A stretch of 64,000 nucleotides of DNA from contig JACRQG010000012.1 in NCBI GenBank assembly GCA_016222805.1, forward strand, positions 1 to 64,000, read 5' to 3'. Position numbers and translations under genes: made by a program. Shown in pieces: positions 24,761-32,836 of this stretch (positions within the stretch are counted from its first letter, which is position 1; each line of letters begins with the position of its first letter). Below the pieces are notes generated by a model. The model was not told the DNA's origin and made no database searches. It saw nothing but the letters and a program-made list of their open reading frames with translations. This DNA comes from Verrucomicrobiota bacterium. GTDB lineage: Bacteria; Verrucomicrobiota; Verrucomicrobiia; Opitutales; Opitutaceae.

Positions 24761-27574
24761 TCAGGGGGACGATGGGGCGGAAGACTCCACCACCGGCACG
24801 AGCGTCACGGGACCCAGGAGACCGGCTTTGCGGATCGGCCAGCCGGAAGCGTCGAACGGCTTGTAGTCGAGGTTCACGAGATTGACGTCGTGGAACACCC
24901 GCCACGGCACCTGGCGGCGGTCGAGGTCGCGGATGCGATTCGCCGCCACGCTGGTGACCTCGATCTCGAGCGTGTTGCCGACCGGCTGCAGCGTCGGCAA
25001 CGCGAGGCGGAAGGGCGGCACCACGAGCGTCCCCAGCTCCACGCCGTTGAGTCGCACCCGGGCGCTCTGGTGCACCCGGCCGAGGTCGAGCACCCAGCGG
25101 GTGCGGTCGGGTGACTCCGCCGGGGCGTCAAAGGTCAACGCGTACACCGCGGTGCCGGCGAAGCGCTGCGTCGCCTCCCCGCCGCGATCCGTCCAGGAGC
25201 CGAGTTGGCGCGTCGCAAACGACGGCGGCAGGTCGGGCCCGCCGGCGACAAATCGCACCTGCCAGGTGCCCGCGAGGCTCACGGGGTTTCCCGCGGGTTC
25301 GTGCCACCTCCACGCCGGTCCCGGCGGCGCGGCAGCGTTCAGGGCGCGCACCAGCAGCGATTCGCCCGCGGCCAGCCGCAGGCGGACCTCCGTCCGGTCC
25401 CCGGCCGCCTTTCGGGAGGCCACAATGCCCGTGCGCCCACTCATCGGATCCAGGATCGCGACCGAGGCGGCATCCGTGGCGAGGGGCACCCAGCCGTCGA
25501 TCGCCTGCGGGCCGCGGTTCGCCAGGAAGTAGGTGCGGCCGAAGGCGGTGCGCCGCCGGGCGTAGAGCAACCCCGGGTGGTCGACGAGCGACTCGCGCGC
25601 GATGGAGGCGGCGGCCAGGGCCGCGGCGGTCTCGCCGACCAGGACGACGCCCCGGCCAAAGCGGGCGCGCTGGAGCCCGGTCTGGTCCTTCGCCAGCGTC
25701 ACCAGGCCGAGCAGGCGCCGCAGGTCGGCGCGCCTCCGTTCGAGATCGCCCCAACCGGGGACATCGCGCGGAAGATCCTCCGCGAAGATCACCGTGGCGC
25801 CCGCATCCGCCAGGGCGAGGAGCCGGCCCAGCGTCGCCACGGGCATCCGGCGGCAGGCGGGCACCACCACGACGCGATACTCGCCACCCGGCACCGCTAC
25901 CCGGCCCTCCTTCATCCGTGCGGCCGCGAGTTGCCGGTCGGAAACGTAGTCAAAGGCAAAGCCGCGCTTCCACAGGAAGTCCGCCGTGCGGCCGACGCTT
26001 TCCCGCTCGAACCACTCGGTCCGGTGCACCGTGAGCTTCTGCTCCAGGGCGCCCTCGCGATGCCAGAGATCGTGGATGGGCCAGTAAAGCAGCACGTCGT
26101 GATCGGATTGCCCCTCCTGCAACAGCGACTGGCACCGCGTCGCGTAGGCGTTGAGCGCCGGCACGTCGCGCCAGATCGGGTTGCGCGGGTTCATCTGCGT
26201 GGAGGCGTAGAACAGCCAGCCGGGCCACGGTGCCTCGTCGGGCGAGTAGCAGGTCCCATGGTAGATCACGTGGTTCACTCCGCTCGCGAAGAGGACGTCG
26301 AGCAGGTGCTTCACGTCCGCGAGCGTCTCGGTGAAATGCTCGCGCAGCCAGGTGCCGGTCTCGGCGGCGACGAGACGTCGGCCGGCGACGTGGGCCGCGG
26401 AGGAGGCGAACTTCGCGATCAGCGGGTTGCGGTCCCGGTTGAACATCTCCGTCTCGGGAATGTCGGCGAGGGCGTAGAGATCGAGGAGGTTGCCCGGCGA
26501 GCCGTGCGCCTGGTTGCGCGTCAGCATCTGGCGATGCCGGGCCCAGTCGGTCCATTGCGGCAGCGATTCCTCGATGATCACGTCCGAGATCGTCTCGCGA
26601 TAGTCGGCCTGCACACGGGCGGCGCGATCGGCCTCCGCGGGAGGGCGGTGCGCCACCGGCGCCGGGGGCTGTCCGCGCGGCGTGCTGCCCGGGGTGAACA
26701 GCACGTCGAGGTGATCGGGCAGGCGATAGCCGCGGCGGCGCTCGAACTGGGCGAGGATGTCGGGCGCCCATTCGGAACGGTATTCGTAGGAGTCGTGGTA
26801 CTGCGCGCGGGGCAGCGGGCCGGGATACCCGCGAAACGCCTCGTCGAATCCTCGGAGGTAGTGCGCCACCGCCGGTGGGTGCAGGAGGTTGAGCATCCAG
26901 CCCGCGCCGCCGGGGCCGGCGCGTTTGACGCGCTGGCCGGAGGGTTTCTGGCCCACGGCGATCACCCGCCAGGGACCGCCATTGGCGGGCCAGGTCAGGG
27001 TGCCATCGGCCCCGACGAACGGCAGGAGATCGACCTTCCAGCCTTCCGGGCCGAAGGCCATCAGGGCCTGCGGGCGCGGTCCGGCGAACTTCTGGTTGAA
27101 CGTGGCTCCGGCGGCGACGGGAAAGGTCTGCACCACGGCGAGCGCGTTGGCCTCCTCGTCGGTCACGCGCGGCCCACCAAAACACCAGCCGCTGCCCGTG
27201 GTCATGTCGACGCCGAGCCCGAGACGGCCGGCTTCCGCGACGGCGTAGGCGAGCATCTCCATCCAGCGTGGGCTGAGGTAGTCGAGGTACTTTTCCTCCC
27301 AGCCCTTCGCCCCATAGATGGGCACCAGGTGCACGCCGCCCATGCCGGCGTCGCGGTAGCGGGTGAATTCGCGGGTGAGGTTCTCGCGGTCGACGGCGCT
27401 GCCCATCCACCACCAGTAGGCCCACGGTCGGGTTTCCCGCGTCGCGGCGGGCCACGCCAGCGGGTCCGGTGGCGCGGTGGTGGCACCGGCTTCGCCGGCG
27501 GCGGCCAGAGCGCCCCAGGAAAGCGAGGCGACCATCCACCCGAGGAGCAATCGCACGGAGGGGGAGGTTTCCAT
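24761..27574 (-). CDS. Secreted GH106-like glycoside hydrolase (alpha-L-rhamnosidase type)
   Basis: A 937-residue exported enzyme with a signal peptide (residues ~1-27). The N-terminal catalytic region starts with the family pattern RPWAYWWWMGSAVDRENLTRE and GGVHLVPIYGAKGWEEKYL, then WMEMLAYAVAEAGRLGLGVDMTTGSGWCFGG. The middle has AAETGTWLREHFTETLADVKHLLDVLFASG and VIYHGTCYSP, expected around the catalytic acids. The C-terminus is a galactose-binding-like beta-sandwich (WVLDLGRVHQSARVRLNGVELG). GH106 enzymes remove L-rhamnose, for example from rhamnogalacturonan. Its neighbours, a PL9 lyase and a TonB-dependent receptor, fit that role; the exact linkage is inferred. Confidence 0.82.
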   Translation of the reverse strand: METSPSVRLLLGWMVASLSWGALAAAGEAGATTAPPDPLAWPAATRETRPWAYWWWMGSAVDRENLTREFTRYRDAGMGGVHLVPIYGAKGWEEKYLDYLSPRWMEMLAYAVAEAGRLGLGVDMTTGSGWCFGGPRVTDEEANALAVVQTFPVAAGATFNQKFAGPRPQALMAFGPEGWKVDLLPFVGADGTLTWPANGGPWRVIAVGQKPSGQRVKRAGPGGAGWMLNLLHPPAVAHYLRGFDEAFRGYPGPLPRAQYHDSYEYRSEWAPDILAQFERRRGYRLPDHLDVLFTPGSTPRGQPPAPVAHRPPAEADRAARVQADYRETISDVIIEESLPQWTDWARHRQMLTRNQAHGSPGNLLDLYALADIPETEMFNRDRNPLIAKFASSAAHVAGRRLVAAETGTWLREHFTETLADVKHLLDVLFASGVNHVIYHGTCYSPDEAPWPGWLFYASTQMNPRNPIWRDVPALNAYATRCQSLLQEGQSDHDVLLYWPIHDLWHREGALEQKLTVHRTEWFERESVGRTADFLWKRGFAFDYVSDRQLAAARMKEGRVAVPGGEYRVVVVPACRRMPVATLGRLLALADAGATVIFAEDLPRDVPGWGDLERRRADLRRLLGLVTLAKDQTGLQRARFGRGVVLVGETAAALAAASIARESLVDHPGLLYARRRTAFGRTYFLANRGPQAIDGWVPLATDAASVAILDPMSGRTGIVASRKAAGDRTEVRLRLAAGESLLVRALNAAAPPGPAWRWHEPAGNPVSLAGTWQVRFVAGGPDLPPSFATRQLGSWTDRGGEATQRFAGTAVYALTFDAPAESPDRTRWVLDLGRVHQSARVRLNGVELGTLVVPPFRLALPTLQPVGNTLEIEVTSVAANRIRDLDRRQVPWRVFHDVNLVNLDYKPFDASGWPIRKAGLLGPVTLVPVVESSAPSSP

Positions 27575-27729
27575 GTCGCCGAGGAGTGTGGACGAAACCG
27601 CGGTCGAGCGCGAACAGATCGTCGTCGCCGGGCACGAAAGGGACAGCTTGCTTCACTCCTTCCGCGGCGGCTCGGTGCCGCTGAGCGCCGGACCGCGGGG
27701 AGCAGTCCGTTGCACCCGGCCTCCTCCGC

Positions 27730-28119
27730 CTACTTGAGGCGCTCCAGCCGGCCCTTGCGGCGCACGAGGTTCTTGTAGTCCCACTGGATGTCGCGCGCCT
27801 TCCCGAGCCAGCGTCGCACATCCTCCACGTTGACCTGCGCGGCGGAAACATAGCGGGCCTCCGCGGCCTTGAAACTGCCCTCGCGCTTGAGTCCCTCCTC
27901 CTCGAACGACTGCCCGCTCCAGAACAGCAGGCGGACGCAGTCCTTCAGCTGGCTGTACCCGACGACCGGGTTGCCTTCCAGGAACCACACCGGATGGGCG
28001 TGCCAGATCTTGTTCTCCGCCTCGGGCAGGGTCCGGTCGATTTCTCGAGCCAGCCGATCGCAGATCTGGCGCGAGTCCGGTGTCTGGTCCGCGTTGTATT
28101 TCCGGGTGTCGGGGTGCAT
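27730..28119 (-). CDS. DUF1801 / YdhG-like domain protein
   Basis: A 129-residue soluble protein. ATG at 28119 (MHPDTRKYNADQ) is chosen because the domain begins there; upstream codons in the frame are low-quality and run over the divergent lyase promoter. ENKIWHAHPVWFLEGNPVVGYS and VRLLFWSGQSFEEEGLKREGSFKAA match the DUF1801 fold (related to frataxin/YjbR-like proteins). The function is unknown. It lies between the GH106-like gene (gap ~155 bases, same strand) and the divergent PL9 gene. Confidence 0.82.
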   Translation of the reverse strand: MHPDTRKYNADQTPDSRQICDRLAREIDRTLPEAENKIWHAHPVWFLEGNPVVGYSQLKDCVRLLFWSGQSFEEEGLKREGSFKAAEARYVSAAQVNVEDVRRWLGKARDIQWDYKNLVRRKGRLERLK

Positions 28120-28288
28120 GGGGACGGGCCATTCATGGAGGACGACGGCAGCCTTTGTCGATGACGATGACCATCGGCGCGGGCCGCCGCGGCTCCCCTG
28201 CGCGCGTGCCGCCCAAAGCCAGGGCAAAAGAGACTGTCCGCTGCGCGCGAGATCGTCGGCGGCCGGCGAACCCTCCAACCTCGGGATC

Positions 28289-29572
28289 ATGTCACCCCGC
28301 CTCCGCCTGCCGTGGTTCGTCGTCATCGCCCTGCTGGCCGGTCGGCCCGTCCCCGCCGCCGAATTCTACGTCCATCCCGACGGCAACGACGCCAACCCGG
28401 GCACGCTCGCGCAGCCGTTCGCGTCGGTCACGCGCGCGCAGGAGGCGGTTGCGGCGGGCGACACCGTCTGGATTCGCGGCGGCCGCTACGTTTTCAGCGG
28501 CACCCAAATCGAGATCGGCATTCTGCTCACCAAGAGCGGCGCGGCGGGAAAGCGCATCAACTACTGGGCGTATCGCGATGAGACGCCGGTGTTCGATTTC
28601 CACCAGCTCGCCACGCCGGTCCGGATTCGCGGCATCAGTGTCAGGGCCGATTGGCTGCACCTGCGGGGCCTGGAAGTCCGCGGGGTGCAGCAGATCCTGA
28701 CCCACACCAACGAGTCGTGGGGCATCCGCGTCGAGGGCGGCAGCCACAATATTTTCGAGCGGCTCAACCTGCACCACCACGAGGGCCCGGGGTTCTTCAT
28801 CGCCGACGGCGGCGACAATCTCGTGCTCAACTGCGATTCCCACCACAACTACGATCCCGACAAGGGCGGCGAGAACGCCGACGGCTTCGGTGGCCACGCC
28901 CGCCAGGACGGCAATGTCTTCCGGGGTTGCCGCGCGTGGGCCAACAGCGACGACGGCTACGACCTGATCCATGCCCGTGGCGTGCACCGCATCGAGCACT
29001 GCTGGGCGTGGCGCAACGGCTTCGTGCCCGACACCGATCGGCGCGCGGGCAACGGCGGCGGCTTCAAGATGGGCGGCTGGCTGCTCAATCCCGCGCGGTT
29101 TCCGGGGCACATCGCCACCCACACGATCACGCACAGCCTCGCCTTCCACAACCGTGCGGAGGGTTTCAATGCCAACTACCACCCGGGCATGCTGCGGTTC
29201 TACAACAACACGGCGTTCGACAATCCCACCCAGTTCAACCTGAAGGTGGCGCCGCGGTTGACCAAGCCGGTGACGCACGTGCTGCGCAACAACGTCGCCC
29301 TCGGCGCTGCGCCACCGATGTCCGGGCACGAGCGCAATCCGCCCGACGATCAGTTCAACTCGTGGAACCTCGAGAACTTCACCGTCACCGCCGACGACTT
29401 CGTGAGCATCGTCCCCGACGGCGTCGACGGCCCGCGCCAGCCGGATGGCCGCCTGCCCGATCTTCCCTTCCTGCGCCCCAAGCCCGGCAGCCGCCTGATC
29501 AACGCCGGCATCCCGGTCGAGCTGCCTTTCAAGGGCCCGGCACCCGATCTGGGCGCGTTCGAGGTGAAGTAG
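28289..29572 (+). CDS. Secreted family-9 pectate lyase-like beta-helix protein
   Basis: A 427-residue protein; ATG at 28289 gives a signal peptide (PWFVVIALLAGRPVPAAE). FYVHPDGNDANPGTLAQPFASVTRA is the usual start of secreted right-handed parallel beta-helix lyases. The block ENADGFGGH--QDGNVFRGCRAWANSDDGYDL matches the conserved calcium-site and core region of PL9 (Pel9A-type) enzymes. GNGGGFKMGG and HSLAFHNRAEGFNANYHPG continue the coils. PL9 enzymes cleave polygalacturonate or rhamnogalacturonan by beta-elimination using Ca2+. With the GH106-like enzyme and receptor it forms a probable pectin-use locus. Confidence 0.88.
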   Translation: MSPRLRLPWFVVIALLAGRPVPAAEFYVHPDGNDANPGTLAQPFASVTRAQEAVAAGDTVWIRGGRYVFSGTQIEIGILLTKSGAAGKRINYWAYRDETPVFDFHQLATPVRIRGISVRADWLHLRGLEVRGVQQILTHTNESWGIRVEGGSHNIFERLNLHHHEGPGFFIADGGDNLVLNCDSHHNYDPDKGGENADGFGGHARQDGNVFRGCRAWANSDDGYDLIHARGVHRIEHCWAWRNGFVPDTDRRAGNGGGFKMGGWLLNPARFPGHIATHTITHSLAFHNRAEGFNANYHPGMLRFYNNTAFDNPTQFNLKVAPRLTKPVTHVLRNNVALGAAPPMSGHERNPPDDQFNSWNLENFTVTADDFVSIVPDGVDGPRQPDGRLPDLPFLRPKPGSRLINAGIPVELPFKGPAPDLGAFEVK

Positions 29573-29659
29573 GCGGGGGCGCGGCGGCCTGAAACTGGTC
29601 GAAGCAGCGCCGTTGTCCTCAAGATCGGAACGAGGACGACGAGCCACGGCCCGTTCCCT

Positions 29660-30187
29660 TCACGGGGATCGTCCCTTGGTCTGCGCTCCACCGCGCGGCG
29701 GTTGCGGAAGGATCCGGCCTTCCTCGGCGAGTTCCCGGAGCATGACCATCCAGGAGTTTTCCTTCAGGGCCGGAGCGATCGCCTCCAAGCGTTCCACAAC
29801 CCGCCAAGCCCCGGCGGCGGACTTCATGTCAGCGCCTTGAGTGCGGTCGAGTTCGTCCGCCAAGGCGGAGAGTTCCGGGAGCAGGTAGTTCACTTTCCCA
29901 TTTTCGTAACGCGTGAATCGGTGGTTGCAGGCAGCCGTGTAGAGCGCCCGCTTAATCTCGTGGATCGTGCGGGATTCCTTCGTGTTCACGCCCTCCACTG
30001 GATTCGGACGGATCCAAGGTTCCATCCGGTGGATCAGGCGTGAATAAGCCCGTTGGGGTCTGAGGTAGAAGGACAGGAAGCGCTCGCCCAAGCCGAGCAA
30101 CAGCAGAAGCCCGACGGCGGCGAACGCCCACCGGAGTGGACGTCGTGACCTGGGCACCGCTGGCCGGGGTGGCTGTGAATCCGCCAT
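29660..30187 (-). CDS. Hypothetical single-pass membrane protein
   Basis: A 175-residue protein that I do not recognise. A proline/arginine-rich cytoplasmic start is followed by one membrane segment (WAFAAVGLLLLLGLGERFL, residues ~20-38) and a soluble outer part of about 130 residues, mainly helical, containing HEIKRALYTAACNHRFTRYENGK and the C-terminal LRELAEEGRILPQPP. It stands between the PL9 lyase and a membrane ferredoxin gene and is convergent with the lyase. Nothing in it points to a function. Confidence 0.6.
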   Translation of the reverse strand: MADSQPPRPAVPRSRRPLRWAFAAVGLLLLLGLGERFLSFYLRPQRAYSRLIHRMEPWIRPNPVEGVNTKESRTIHEIKRALYTAACNHRFTRYENGKVNYLLPELSALADELDRTQGADMKSAAGAWRVVERLEAIAPALKENSWMVMLRELAEEGRILPQPPRGGAQTKGRSP

Positions 30188-30454
30188 GCCCGGGAACTAG
30201 GCTGCGGCAGACAACGACGCAATGCTGCGGTCGAACCCCGCAGCACGGGCCAAACGGTCAGGCTGGGACCCCGTCGGATTGCGTCCGCGCTTGTCATTGC
30301 GCGCGGCTTGAGCGTCGCTCGGGCCAGCCCCTGGCGCCCCCCGCGCCATTTTCCCGCACTTCATATCTCGGTTCCGGCACGACGCGCGTGCATCCGTCCG
30401 CGCCCGCGGAGTGTCGGCAGTTGGTGTTTCCGCGTTCCAGCCCCACCCCCTCGC

Positions 30455-31327
30455 ATGAATACCTCCGCCGGATCCTCGTTCGCCACCTCACCCACCCGCC
30501 GCTTCGCGCTCACACTCTTTCTCCTCGCGGTGGCTTTCGGCGGAACGGCGGCCTTCGCCACGAAGATCACTCTGAATTTTCTGTCGGGCTTCGGCGCGGT
30601 CGTCGTCACCGGGTGGGTCATGCGCCCGTGGCTGGCGCGCACCCAGGGTCTACGCTGGTTTCTGCTCCCCTTCGTCAGCATCGTCCTGGCCAGCCTGCTT
30701 TGTGGTCTCGGTGACGAGATCGCGCGGGTCCTCCGTCCGCGCGGTCATTTTGATCTGGAGCGCGCGGGCCTTCACGTCGCGCTCCGGACTTTGGCTGCGC
30801 TGATGACCTCGCCCTGGATCGGCTATCCGCTCGCCTTGCTGGCGCACTATCTCCTCCGGTGGTATGGCCTGCCGCCCAATCCCGTCGCCCCCGAACCGAC
30901 CGGCGGGGCCAACCCCGCCCCCGCGGTCCTTTCCGGAAGGCGCGCGTTTGGATTGCTCTTCCTCGCCCTGGTACCCGGAGTCGGTTTTCTGCTTCGGCGT
31001 CCGCCGCCGCGCCGGTCCGCTGCGCCCGTTGCTTCCACAGCGTCCGTCGCGTCCGCTGTGCCCGCCGCACCCCGATCGCCCGACCTAGCCGACGTGTGGA
31101 AAGAGAATGTCCCCGGCCGCTTCGGCGTCGATCGGCAATGCATCGACTGCGACCTCTGCCGCGAAATCGCCCCGCTGCACTTCTCGCACAACAGCCAGGA
31201 GGGCTACTCGTATGTGGTGCGACAGCCGGCAACGCCGGAGGAGACGGCCAGGGTGTTGGAGGCGCTGGAAGGATGCCCGGTCGAAGCCATCTTCGATCGC
31301 GGCAAGTTGCCGGCCCAGACCGGCTGA
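30455..31327 (+). CDS. Membrane protein with C-terminal ferredoxin domain
   Basis: A 290-residue protein; ATG at 30455 is chosen ahead of the first hydrophobic segment. Four or five membrane segments occupy residues ~15-185 (FALTLFLLAVAFGGTAAFA, FLSGFGAVVVTGWVM, WFLLPFVSIVLASLLCGL, WIGYPLALLAHYLL, FGLLFLALVPGVGFLL). After an alanine/proline-rich linker the C-terminal ~75 residues form a ferredoxin: CIDCDLCREIAP plus a later EGCPVEAIF give one iron-sulfur cluster site, in a domain resembling stand-alone [4Fe-4S] ferredoxins. Such a fusion would hold an electron carrier at the membrane. The partner enzyme is not in view. Confidence 0.72.
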   Translation: MNTSAGSSFATSPTRRFALTLFLLAVAFGGTAAFATKITLNFLSGFGAVVVTGWVMRPWLARTQGLRWFLLPFVSIVLASLLCGLGDEIARVLRPRGHFDLERAGLHVALRTLAALMTSPWIGYPLALLAHYLLRWYGLPPNPVAPEPTGGANPAPAVLSGRRAFGLLFLALVPGVGFLLRRPPPRRSAAPVASTASVASAVPAAPRSPDLADVWKENVPGRFGVDRQCIDCDLCREIAPLHFSHNSQEGYSYVVRQPATPEETARVLEALEGCPVEAIFDRGKLPAQTG

Positions 31328-31360
31328 CCGGCCCCGCGGTCAGCGATCGCCCGTGGGTGG

Positions 31361-31942
31361 TCACCTTCCGCCGGGCCTGGTTCGGGACTCCGGGGCGGGG
31401 AGCCGGACAAGGGCGACCGCCGGTTGGCGGGCGATGAAGGCCAATACGGGCGCCTGCGCGCAGAGCTTGAAAAACGCCACCCGATCGCTGGCGAAGACCA
31501 CGAGCAGCGTGTCGTAGGTTTTGTCGACGGAGATTCCCTGGACGTGAAAGTCCCAATAAACCCAGACGTGGGCGTCGAGCTTGGTGTCGGGCGCGCCGGC
31601 GGCGCGGAGAACCTCGGCCCGCGTCATGCCAACGGCGAAGCGCCGGGCGGACGGCAACTGAAGGAGCGGGACGAGGAGGTCGTCGGCGTCGCGAGCGGGC
31701 GGTTGCGCGGGGGATTCGGGTGTCAGCAGGAGTGCGAAAAGGAAGAGGAGAGAAGGGACTCGTTTCGAGCTGGCGCGGAGGACCCACTCGATAGGGCGGG
31801 GGCGCCCCGCGACGAGGAGTGTCTCAGGAGATGGAGGCGCGGGGAGGGCGCCACGGCGAAATCCCGGGACCTCCCGATGCTGGGTCCGCGTGGGACAGGA
31901 TCCACCGTGCGCCGCGATGGACTTCGGTTGTGCGAGTTTCAT
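31361..31942 (-). CDS. Exported protein with BamE/SmpA-like domain (start uncertain)
   Basis: The C-terminal ~100 residues look like a small BamE/SmpA-type alpha/beta domain: FAVGMTRAEVLRAAGAPD is the usual helix start, followed by HVWVYWDFHVQG and TLLVVFASDRVAFFKL. A hydrophobic export signal (VPSLLFLFALLLTPESPAQ) sits at residues ~62-80 of the longest reading, so the first ~55 residues are probably not translated, although no ATG/GTG/TTG is obvious just before the signal. Its role is unknown; BamE-like domains also occur in proteins unrelated to barrel assembly. Confidence 0.55.
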   Translation of the reverse strand: MKLAQPKSIAAHGGSCPTRTQHREVPGFRRGALPAPPSPETLLVAGRPRPIEWVLRASSKRVPSLLFLFALLLTPESPAQPPARDADDLLVPLLQLPSARRFAVGMTRAEVLRAAGAPDTKLDAHVWVYWDFHVQGISVDKTYDTLLVVFASDRVAFFKLCAQAPVLAFIARQPAVALVRLPAPESRTRPGGR

Positions 31943-32057
31943 TTCGCACTCTGAGTGCCGCGTTACCGGCCGGCGGTGACAGGATATTTCGACGGCCAGT
32001 GTTTTCCTGGACGCAATTGCGGCCGCGCGACCGCAGGATCGCCACGGGCCAAAAGGA

Positions 32058-32420
32058 TCAGGCCGTGGTGGGCTGTTTTCGAGTGCCCGTCGGCCTGCCC
32101 GGTTGGCGCCGGAGAGTGACTGCGGTAGCGCGAGGGAGGCGTCGGGAGAACCGAGTCAGCGGACAGAGCGCTCAGCTCGCGGACCATGGGTTGCGGCTTG
32201 GGCGCGAGCTACCCGGCGAATCAACCAACAACGGCCTGACACCGTTGGGGCCCAGAGCCGGGTGCACGCAAAGCCACCAAGCTCGCGAAGGCGGCGGGAG
32301 GTTTGCTTCGTGGCTTCGCGCCTTGGCGTGCAAGCCCGGCTTGGCCCGATTGGCTCCGTTCCTTCCCCGTGAGAAGTCCGCCGGACGGGAACAGTCCGCG
32401 GGCAAGAATCGTGTGTACCG
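32058..32420. repeat. Island-flanking repeat, copy 1 (full length)
   Basis: Starts TCAGGCCGTGG and ends near GCGTGTACCG-type sequence. It matches the copy at 40455-40804 along its length, including the blocks GACTGCGGTAGCG, GGAGGCGTCGGGAGAACC, GCTTCGTGGCTTCGCGCC and GGGAACAGTCCGCGGGCAA. The internal ACAACGGCCTGA is an inverted version of the left end TCAGGCCGT, so the first ~185 bases look like a unit with inverted termini. No transposase is encoded. Confidence 0.8.
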
Positions 32421-32431
32421 TGGAGCGACAT

Positions 32432-32689
32432 TGGGGTCAGTCCGTGGTTTGCTGTTTCCGAGTGAACTCCCACTGGCTCCGTTGGCGCCGTCGAATGACT
32501 GCGGGATCGTGATGAAGGGGTGGGGAGAACCAAGTCAGCGAACAGAGCGCTCAGCTCGCGGACCATGGGTTGCGGCCTGGGCGCGAGCTACCCGTCGCAT
32601 CAACCAACAACGGCCTGACACCGTCCGTTCCCCTCATTTCACATCTCGACCCCGAAACCGACGGAGTAGCGAATCACGGACTGACCCCA
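32432..32689. mobile_element. MITE-like element with 15-base inverted termini
   Basis: The left end TGGGGTCAGTCCGTG (32432-32446) and right end CACGGACTGACCCCA (32675-32689) are perfect inverted repeats. The first ~190 bases match the left half of the copies at 32058 and 40455, including GCTCAGCTCGCGGACCATGG and AACAACGGCCTGACACCGT; after that the sequence is unique. It is 258 bases long with no coding capacity, as expected for a non-autonomous element. It abuts the left border of the island. Confidence 0.7.
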
Positions 32690-32836
32690 TCAGGATACCT
32701 CTTCATGGGGTGCCTTTCGATTGCTCCCCAAACCTGTGTCAGTCAAATCAGGGTAACCTCAGGATGATCCTGTACCGGCTTCCGCAGTTCTTAATTGTAA
32801 AGTGTAGGCAGGAGTGGCAAAACCACATAGCATGTT

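Larger units (their letters stand above)
31943..32836. other. Intergenic repeat block at the left edge of the low-GC island
   Basis: There is no gene in these 894 bases. They hold a full repeat copy (32058-32420), then a second element (32432-32689) that shares its left half and has perfect 15-base inverted ends. From about 32690 the base composition drops and the island operon follows. The stretch 32690-32836 probably contains the operon promoter, with a possible ribosome site (AGGAG at 32810-32814). Confidence 0.6.

Noticed and set aside
21377-25114. 1245-residue open frame on the + strand opposite the second receptor
   Set aside because: Acidic Val/Gly/Glu-rich shadow of the receptor; no signal peptide or family motif.
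25205-27778. 857-residue open frame on the + strand opposite the GH106-like gene
   Set aside because: Shadow frame of a high-GC gene with no internal logic.
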